From: Scalesia atractyloides
Lineage: Eukaryota > Streptophyta > Magnoliopsida > Asterales > Asteraceae
DNA length: 64,000 nucleotides
NCBI GenBank assembly: GCA_947069175.1
Contig: CAMTDV010000002.1
Location: 11,648,988-11,712,987, forward strand
Direction of reading: 5' to 3'
Shown piece after piece: positions 57,234 through 64,000 of the stretch. The position numbers and the translations under genes were made by a program. Numbering within the stretch: position 1 is the first letter of the stretch; the number at the start of each line of letters is the position of its first letter. Under the pieces are notes generated by a model. That model searched no databases. It was not told where the DNA came from and saw only the letters and a list, made by a program, of their open reading frames with translations.

Positions 57234-59277
57234 GGCTACTCGGTGTGGGTGACGGGCTTCTCTCCAGGACGACCCGCCACGTCAGCAAACGCGTCACAGA
57301 GCTTGGAGGACGCCCCTGCAGAGGTGGAAGCTTGGAAATGGGTGGCGACCCGACCCCACCTAGTTTTTTATTTTTCTTTTTAATTTTGGCGAAATATTTA
57401 TAAAAACTGAAATTAAATAATAATTCAAACATTACATAAATATAAACTAACATTATATTAAAAAACAAAAACTAAATATTAATTCAAACACTACATAAAA
57501 ATAAACTAACATAATTTTAAACAACTAAAATTAAATATTAATTCAAACATTACATAAATATAAACTAACATATTAATTCAAACATTACATAAAAAAACTG
57601 CTATCTTCATCCGGCATGTCGTTGGTGGGTTCGTTCTGTGTGTTGTTCCAAATGTAGTCCACCAAGTCCTCTTGTAGGTTGTGATGTATGTACTCATTAC
57701 GTAGAGAGAATCTGTTTAAATCTTGTTGTTCTTCACTCACTGGAAATAATTACCGCTAGACTCGTTTTCGTCGTAGTCACAGATCGCTCTACCCTCGTCT
57801 TCGATGATCATATTATGCAGCAAGATACAAGCATAAATAATGTATCGCAACCTCTGTGGTGTAAAAGAACGTGCCGGATATTCAATGATATGCCACTTTT
57901 TTGTAGAACTCCAGAACACCGTTCGATATCTTTTCTCGCCCCCTCTTGAAACTTGGCAAATTTCTTTCTTTTGTCGTCTGTAGGGTGCGGAACAGTTTTA
58001 ACGATTGTAGAGTACGTCGGGTATATTCCATCTGCAAGGTAGTAACCGCGCCTGTATTCCACCCCAAAATCGTAAAACTTGTATCTGGACATGTTCCTTG
58101 GATTACATCGTCAAATACCTGTGATTGGTAGATGATGTTAAGGTCGTTAAGTGAACCAGACAGACCAAAAAGACATGCCAAATCCAAAGATCCTGTGACG
58201 CAACAGCCTCTAGTACTATAGTTGGATGACCGTGATCGCCCCGAGTATACTGACCTTGCTAGGCAGTAGGGCAGTTCTACCAGGCCCGTGCATGCAATCA
58301 ATGCTTCCGAGCATTCCATGAAAACCATGTCTTTCTTTGTGCGCTTGATATAATTTTTGACGTTGTTTGCGTTTGGTTTCCGCAGATATTTTTTGCTATA
58401 TAACGTCACGATCCATTTGCAAAACTTGTGCAGACATGCACGTGAAGTTCTTTCGGACATCCTTAAATACTCGTCTAACGAATCGGTGCAGTCCCGTATG
58501 CGAGCAGGCGAATCGCCGCGGTACATTTCTGTAAAGTGGTGAATCCCCTATGACCCCTGGCGTCGTATCGAAGCGTGAAATATGGATCAGACTGCGCCAA
58601 GTCGTCTGCTATACGTAAGAAAAGTCGAGTACTCATTCGGAACCGACGTCTAAACATCGCGTCCGTGTACACGGGTTCGTCGGCAAAGTAATCGGTTACT
58701 AAAGTATCATGCCCAGCTGATTGTCAACGAGTTGTATAAATTAGGAAAGCATATCAAAATAAAGAAACACTAGAAAATTAAATACGTTAAACGATTTAAA
58801 TACCTTCTCGTTGTCGATTTAAGGCGGCCGCCCTCGTTTGTGGTTGTGACGAGGTTTCTTCCTCTTCCTCCTCCATGATCATCTGTGCTGCTTGCATAAC
58901 GAAGTTCGCAACAAAAATTTCGGCGTCGTCCGAAGATGATGAACACAACGACGAAGGTGACATCTCTGTAATTTTTTAAAAAAGGTTGGAGAATTATAAA
59001 TAGACGGGAATGATTTTATAATTTTGAGAGATGGAGGTGAGTAAATTGTGTAAAAAAGTGGGATGTTATTGGTGTATTTATAGGTAAAATTATTAATTTG
59101 AAAATAATTTTTTTTTTAAATCTAGCCGTTACAAACGGCTTTATGTTTAAAATATAATAAAATAAGCCTCGTCCCAACGTCACGTGAAGACTACCTCGAC
59201 GGCGACGGCCCCCGGCATGGTGTTGGAGGCGTCGTCGCCGCGCGACGCGGCTGGGACGGCCCCCACACCGAGTGGCC
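57234..59277 (-). mobile_element. PIF/Harbinger transposon
   Basis: The TIRs are GGCTACTCGGTGTGGG at the left and, reversed, GGCCACTCGGTGTGGG at the right. The 3-bp TSD is TAA (57231-57233 and 59278-59280), as for PIF/Harbinger. The only coding region is the broken transposase. No Myb-like partner ORF is present. A run of three to four AT-rich units of about 60 bp with TAATTCAAACATTACATAAA lies at 57415-57590. Confidence 0.92.
57585..58963 (-). pseudogene. Harbinger transposase (HARBI1-type nuclease), frameshifted
   Basis: Exon 1 (58963-58804) opens MSPSSLCSSSSDDAE and includes an acidic run. A GT-AG intron fits 58803-58717, and exon 2 continues DTLVTDYFADEPVYTDAMF. Further motifs are RRRFRMSTRLFLRIADDL, DEYLRMSERTSRACLHKFC, GSIDCMH (first catalytic Asp), VFDDVIQG, YYLADGIYPTYSTIVKTV and KRKKFAKFQEGARKDIER, then MIIEDE near the end. 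The stop is at 57587-57585. At least three frame shifts break it: near 58492, in the GSIDCMH-to-SGSLNDLN interval (58140-58320), and near 58050. It cuts and pastes Harbinger DNA in working relatives; this copy should be inactive. Confidence 0.9.
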
Positions 59278-59280
59278 TAA

Positions 59281-59480
59281 GTAACTTGACACGGCTCTAC
59301 TTTCGACTCTTGACAATGCGACATATAGTTGACAATGTGAACAAACAAGATTTTGAAATACAATCCAACCCTTGATAGAGAGTGTCCCTGACTTTTTTGT
59401 GTCGTCATTGCGAAACAAACAAATATTGGAAATTGGTGTCGTCGGAACTTGATAGGAATTCTTTTATCAGATGGCAACAA
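59281..59480 (-). pseudogene. Helitron Pif1-like helicase C-terminus, left copy
   Basis: On minus, PSDKRIPIKFRRHQFPIFVC, FAMTTQKSQGHSLSRVGLY and, after a frame change, QLYVALSRVESRA are the last conserved helicase motifs of plant Helitron RepHel proteins. The upstream Rep and main helicase domains are absent. Confidence 0.85.
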
Positions 59481-60170
59481 ACTTATTCGTCGAATGTATG
59501 TTTTTGTCCCTATGTTTCCTTCAGATATAATCTCAGCTTCTATAACATGCCTGTAAGTTTATGCATACCATTTTAAAACTTCTGTATAAAAACACAATCA
59601 TGCACCGACCAAAAAACTATCACCAACACACCTATCAACATATATTGTTCATTATAATGACCCCAAAAAACAACCACAAATATGTTCTAAATATTTCCAG
59701 CATATACTATTCTAACCAAAAAAACTTTGTTCACAAAAGCCTAACCACATAGTTAGCAACCTTCAAGCATTCAGTTGAACAACATACCCTTTAGCTTTTA
59801 CGAACCTAAGCTCAAAACAGTTCACCTTCAGCCATGTGTGTATCTCTAACAAATGCTTTTATTCCTTGAACATTATACCTCGAACAACCTTGAGAAAACT
59901 CTACACCAATTTCAACATCCCAAACTCCACCCACAGTGTGCCATAATCTTCGAACTCACCTTCTAATCCAAGCCGTTCTCTTGAGCCCGCGTTTAGGAAG
60001 CCGCTATAATTAACAAAGAATAATGTGAAAATGATTGTCGACATGAAATTAAATAATAACAAATTTTAATAATAAACAGTAAAAAATAAACTTACAAAAT
60101 GATTGTCGACACGAAACGCAATAGGTACACCTTCATCATATTGGGTGACATTATGGTGTTGTTTGTCTTT

Positions 60171-60296
60171 AAGAGGTAAAATGGCTGCAGTCTGCGAATC
60201 AATCTGCAGACATCTGTAGAAAAATAAGTGGACTAAACTTATGCAAGCTGCAAGAAGGTTATTTATTTTTTTAACGTAGACCAAATCAGGCTGATG
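60171..60296. other. Central spacer of the inverted Helitron pair
   Basis: About 125 bp without clear counterpart in either arm. It includes the inverted repeat CTGCAGTCTGCG...CTGCAGACATCTG. This is where the two head-side breakpoints meet. Confidence 0.5.
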
Positions 60297-60446
60297 TGTT
60301 TGTTGTTAACAATCATAACGTCATCCAAAATGATGAACATGTACCTATTGCATTTCATATCGACAATCATTTTGTAAGTTTGTTTTTTTGTTTATTATTT
60401 TATTTCGTGTCGACAATCATTTCACCTTATTCTTTATTAATTATAG

Positions 60447-60633
60447 TGGCTTCCTAAACGGTGGGCTCAAGAGAACAACTTGGATAAGAAGATGAGTTTG
60501 AAGATTTGGGATGTTGAAATTGGTGTCGAGTTTTCTCAAGGTTGTTCGAGGTATAATGTTCAAAGAATGAAAGCATTTCTTAGACACATGACTATAGGTG
60601 AAGTGTTTGAGCTTAGGTTCGTGAAAGCTAAAG
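60447..60633 (+). pseudogene. Captured exon, possibly B3-like domain
   Basis: The segment is preceded by AATTATAG and followed by GTATGT, so it looks like an exon with both splice sites. It reads WLPKRWAQENNLDKKMSLKI, then a GVEFSQGCSRYNV block and MTIGEVFELRFVKAK in one frame of 62 codons. The pattern (LPxxWA..., then GxxFxLRFVK) recalls a B3 DNA-binding domain, but that is a weak inference. The inverted copy at 60003-59789 has a short insertion. Neither has a visible start codon. Confidence 0.45.
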
Positions 60634-60839
60634 GTATGTTGTTTAACTGAATGCTTGAAGGTTGCTAAAGTATGTGGATGTATATGCTGGAAATATATAG
60701 ACTACAGTTTGTGTGTTGGTGATAGTTTTTTGGTCGATCGATAGTTGAGTTTTTTTACGGAAGTTTTAAAACAATATGCATAAGTTGGCAGACGTGTTAT
60801 AGAAGCTGAGATAAACATAGAGACAAAAACATGTATCAC

Positions 60840-61030
60840 GAATCAGTTTGTCGCCATCTGATAAAAGGATTCCTATCAAGTTTCAACGGCGCCAATTTCC
60901 AAAATCTGTTTGTTTCGCAATGACGGTAAACAAAAGTTAGTGACACTCTCTATCAAGGGTCAGATTGTATCTCAAATTAGCTGTTTTCTCACATCGTCAA
61001 CTATATGTTGCATTGTCAAAAGCAGAGCCA
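60840..61030 (+). pseudogene. Helitron Pif1-like helicase C-terminus, right copy
   Basis: SDKRIPIKFQRRQFPKSVCF and QLYVALSKAE are readable, with in-frame stops (for example after VNKS) and frame changes. It matches the left copy in inverted orientation. Confidence 0.8.
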
Positions 61031-61232
61031 ACGTCAAGTTACTTATACTAGATAAAGATAAAAAAACTTACAAATAAAACAACCAATGTGGTCTACAAGG
61101 AAGTTTTTACTGAAATTTGAATGATTTGTTATTTCTTTCTTCCAATATATTTGTTTTTTGCACGATCTTAAAATTCAACAAATAAATTTATTTTCATTTT
61201 TGAAACCGCGTGTAACGCAGGCAATAGCCTAG

Positions 61233-62058
61233 CATGTATATAATAGTCGAATTCATGGGAAAATGTATGGACCTTCGTATTATAAAGCCGTTTCGGCTTT
61301 AGGTTTAAAGTAATTTGTTTTAAAGCCCATAATGGATAAAAGAAGTAGATCACTTTTCTACCGTGTAAACGAGCTGAGTTATTCCAGATTTATTTTATTT
61401 GCTGACAACTTAAAATGATTCGATTTTAAAGGCGGCTGCACCCAATTTTTATATATCGAGTTCAGCTTAGCTCTTGAGCATAAACGAACATAGCATATAT
61501 TTAAATGTAGCATATATCATATAATAAAATAGTAATTTATCTATATGAATATGATAGAAATAAATAAGTATGTGTATGTTATATATAATATATAAAAATA
61601 ATTAAACGCGTCTATAAAAAGTAATTATCAAACAAAAGACGAATTAAGCTTAAGGCTCATGACAAAGATGAAATCCAAATACTTTTATCATATAAAACGT
61701 ACGAATGGCATGAAAAGTAAAAACGTGGTGAATTTTCGTAATTATTCTATCTGTAGAGTAATCATCAAATGTAGTACAGTTATGATGCACTTTTATTGTA
61801 ATTTTGAATGATTGGTTGTTTGATGCATTTGTAGAGTAATTTTGAAATTTATGTTGTTTGATGCATGTTAGAGTAATTTTGAATGATATCTTATAGTTGT
61901 GTATTAATGGTGAACTGGTAGAGTAATTTTGAATGACATCTTGTAGTTATGTACTTCACCATATCGAGGTTTGAGATTTTACCAGAGATTTGAGATTTTA
62001 CCGACCGACATTTCAGATTTCCTCATATAATCGAGGTTAGTGCTCCAAAATTCGTCGT
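61233..62058. other. Intergenic DNA
   Basis: No gene is seen. GTAGAGTAATTTTGAATGA-like strings recur loosely between 61757 and 61945. Confidence 0.4.
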
Positions 62059-63158
62059 TGAAGAAGCACCGGTTGAACCTATGGATATCGGGGAATATAT
62101 AAATTACAACCAAGGTATTTCTACATAAAAAGGTTGTCCTTTCACTTCACTCTCCGGGGTAACTCACTTAAGCTGATCTGCGAAACTAGCAGTGCCGCTA
62201 GTCTCGTCACGGGGAAAATGGTGGTTTTCTCCGTGACCACACTCCGGCTGAGAATAAGTATTTGAGGATTGAGAGTAAGGTAGTAAGTAGGTTGTAAGTG
62301 AGAGGGTGTGTATGTGTGTCTTTTACCTGGAGATCCAATATTTATATATAGCCAAAAAGATGTGTTCAGGAGATGGGCTGGTGGGCCTTGGGCCCGGCCC
62401 ATACAGCCACATACATTCGTTTTGTCCCTCTGTGTCAGATATTAAATGTTCCCTGTAGGAGAATTAATGTCCTTTATCAGAAGGTGTGTTCTGTCGAATG
62501 TTGAGTGGTGCCACGTGTAAAAGCAACCATCTCTAGTGTTAGGCCTGCTGCCAGCCGAAAGTGGAGAAGGTGGAACAGTCACTGGTAGAGATATGGTTGG
62601 TGTGCAGTCTGACGTCTGCATTACTGCTCATGCGACACTGTCACACGCAACCTGCCGAGCAACCATTGGTCACAGTTCCGCCACTTTGTACCCTTGAGTA
62701 TGGTCAACACCTCTTAGTGCTTACCCATTCTATGAGGCTACCAGTGTTTTTTCCCGCCAGCGCAGGGTGTTAGGGGTATATCCTTTTGTCCCAAGACTAT
62801 AAGGCGCTTCTCATGTGTGTCTTGTCCTTGCAAGGTTTTAGGATTCATAGCTCAGAGGGATGTTGTTCTGCGCAGGGTCTAGTAACCTGCGCACATGAGT
62901 CTAACTTGTCGTTGTGCCAAGTACACAAGGCTCGTTGCGTGACTTGTGTTACTTTGTCTAACTTGTCGTTACGCGGAGTGCGCAAGACTCGTTGTTTGAC
63001 TTGATTGCATTGATCTAATTTACGTTGCGCTGAGTGAGCAAGGCTCATTGTATGACCTATTAGTGTTGGCCTCATTCACCGTTGCATTGAGTGCGCAAGG
63101 CTCATTGTATGACCTATTGGTGTTGAAGAACACGCACCATTGCATGTTGCATGCAAGG
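62059..63158 (-). mobile_element. Family D LTR-like repeat (copy 2)
   Basis: An inverted copy of 36811-37915, 1.1 kb, sharing both ends (TGAAGAAGCACCGGTTGAAC at the left; CATTGCATGTTGCATGCAAG at the right). It has the same 57-bp degenerate tandem units (62890-63120) and a TATA-like TATATATAG region near 62340. Flanks do not match those of copy 1, and the 203-bp repeat is absent, confirming the element limits. Confidence 0.75.
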
Positions 63159-63540
63159 TTATCTTTGTAAAAAGTAGTTTAGGGTATGGTTCTTTACGCA
63201 GGCGTAGGGCTTTTGAGACCATACCCCCTCAGTTGTATAATCTATATTATTGTTGTAAGAACATAATCTTTGATCATATATTCTTCATCCATTCGTAATT
63301 AGGGCAACGTGATTATAATCATCGAGGATCCATTCGTAATTAGGGCGACACGATCAGAATCATTGAGGACTGTGGCACTACAACAAAATCGCCAACTCAC
63401 TGTTGGAATATTTAGTGTCACAACACCTTTTGTAAGTTTATACAATTTGTTTGTACTTTTATTAATGAATTAATATCGACACTTAATTGTCAGCTAAATC
63501 GTCAATTCAAACTTCGTCTTGTACTTTTATATTATAATTT

Positions 63541-63915
63541 GACGTTTAACAGGCGTTTCACTTATGCATTAACGATCTATAATGCGGTATTTAGTTTTAT
63601 TTTGTATGATATATAACTATGCACATGTGCATGTTACTAGAAAAAGTTAATATGCACAAGTGCATAGTTTGCAATAATAGGTTAATAAGGTAGTTAATGT
63701 TGATGCACATGACGTTGAATAGGAGTTTCACAAATGCATTAATGATCTATAATCCGTATTTAGTTTTATTTTGGTGTGATATATTGTTATGCACATGTGC
63801 ATATCCTGTTAGAATATGTTAATAAGGTAGTGTTGTGTGATATATAGTTATGCATATGTGCATAACTTTCCAGAATAGGTTAATAAGGTAGTTCATGTTG
63901 ATGCACATGTGCATA
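63541..63915. repeat. Cluster of ATGCACATGTGCAT palindromes
   Basis: ATGCACATGTGCAT occurs at 63619-63632, 63789-63802 and 63901-63914, with near copies at 63652-63665 and 63850-63863. Larger blocks are duplicated: CATTAACGATCTATAATGCG at 63568 and CATTAATGATCTATAATCCG near 63737, about 170 bp apart. GTTAATAAGGTAGT recurs between palindromes. No coding potential to the window end. Confidence 0.85.
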
Positions 63916-64000
63916 TCTTATATGTTGATAAAGTTAACGTTGACGCACATGCTCATTGTATACCATCAATGAAAAAAAATCGAAGAAAGTTACATTTGTC

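Larger units (their letters stand above)
57054..60170 (-). mobile_element. Helitron segment, left (minus) copy, split by a Harbinger element
   Basis: On minus the segment contains the captured exon (about 60003-59789), the helicase C-terminus (about 59480-59281) and a 3' tail ending CGCGGGCAATAGCCTAG at 57054, followed by T. It is an inverted copy of 60297-61232 along its length. The Harbinger insertion (57234-59277 plus TSD) lies between the helicase remnant and the last 180 bp. Confidence 0.82.
60297..61232 (+). mobile_element. Helitron segment, right (plus) copy
   Basis: Order on plus: captured exon (60447-60633), helicase C-terminus (60840-61030) and a 3' tail with the CCGCG-TGTAA-CGCAG imperfect hairpin and terminal CCTAG (61228-61232). 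The base after CTAG is C, not the expected T. It is an inverted copy of the left segment and lacks the Harbinger insertion. Confidence 0.82.

Overview
This is a stretch of plant nuclear chromosome. The evidence is two intronless plant genes (an EXO70 exocyst subunit and a PRA1 family protein), long LTR retrotransposons primed by initiator-Met tRNA, MULE, Harbinger, hAT and Helitron DNA transposons, SINEs, and a piece of plastid ndhF. The style of the retroelements suggests a eudicot, perhaps Asteraceae; that family-level guess is from memory and untested. Only two genes look intact: EXO70B-like (26506-28377, minus) and PRA1-like (55506-56150, plus). Most of the rest is transposable elements, and their order of insertion can be read from target-site duplications (TSDs).

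Region 1 (1-14.6 kb) is a four-level nest. A MULE-type transposase gene with an OTU-like domain is split by a solo LTR (269-13259, TSD CTTTC). That LTR is split by a non-coding, LARD-like element with 3.1-kb LTRs (310-12122, TSD AAAAT). Its interior is split by a solo LTR of a Tekay-like family, called family B here (5808-8382, TSD CTCCA). Region 2 (14.6-20.3 kb) is an Athila ORF1-like pseudogene with plausible introns, interrupted in its proline tract by another family B solo LTR in reverse orientation (16704-19420, TSD ACCAC).

Region 3 (20.3-36.3 kb) is intergenic DNA around EXO70B. It holds a hAT-type MITE (23388-24122), a SINE just upstream of EXO70B, two U6 snRNA-SINE chimeras (one with a perfect 16-bp TSD), and two Helitron 3' ends. 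Region 4 (36.3-50.9 kb) is one reverse-strand solo LTR related to the LARD element (TSD GGTAT). It was blown open by a 1.1-kb LTR-like repeat (family D) flanked by 203-bp direct repeats, and by a full-length but defective Tekay-like Ty3/Gypsy element (38489-48787, TSD CATTA). The 3' LTR of that element carries a 282-bp plastid insertion with the start of ndhF.

Region 5 (50.9-57 kb) has a MITE, a Helitron end and the PRA1 gene. Region 6 (57.05-61.23 kb) is a pair of Helitron 3' segments in inverted orientation; the left one is interrupted by a complete but frameshifted PIF/Harbinger element (57234-59277, TSD TAA). Region 7 (62.06-64 kb) holds a second family D copy and a cluster of ATGCACATGTGCAT palindromes.

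The most unusual signals are the four tRNA-like modules inside every family B LTR, with hairpins kept by paired base changes; the U6-SINE chimeric retroposons; the LARD-like element; and the inverted Helitron pair. All homology statements come from reading motifs, not from database searches.
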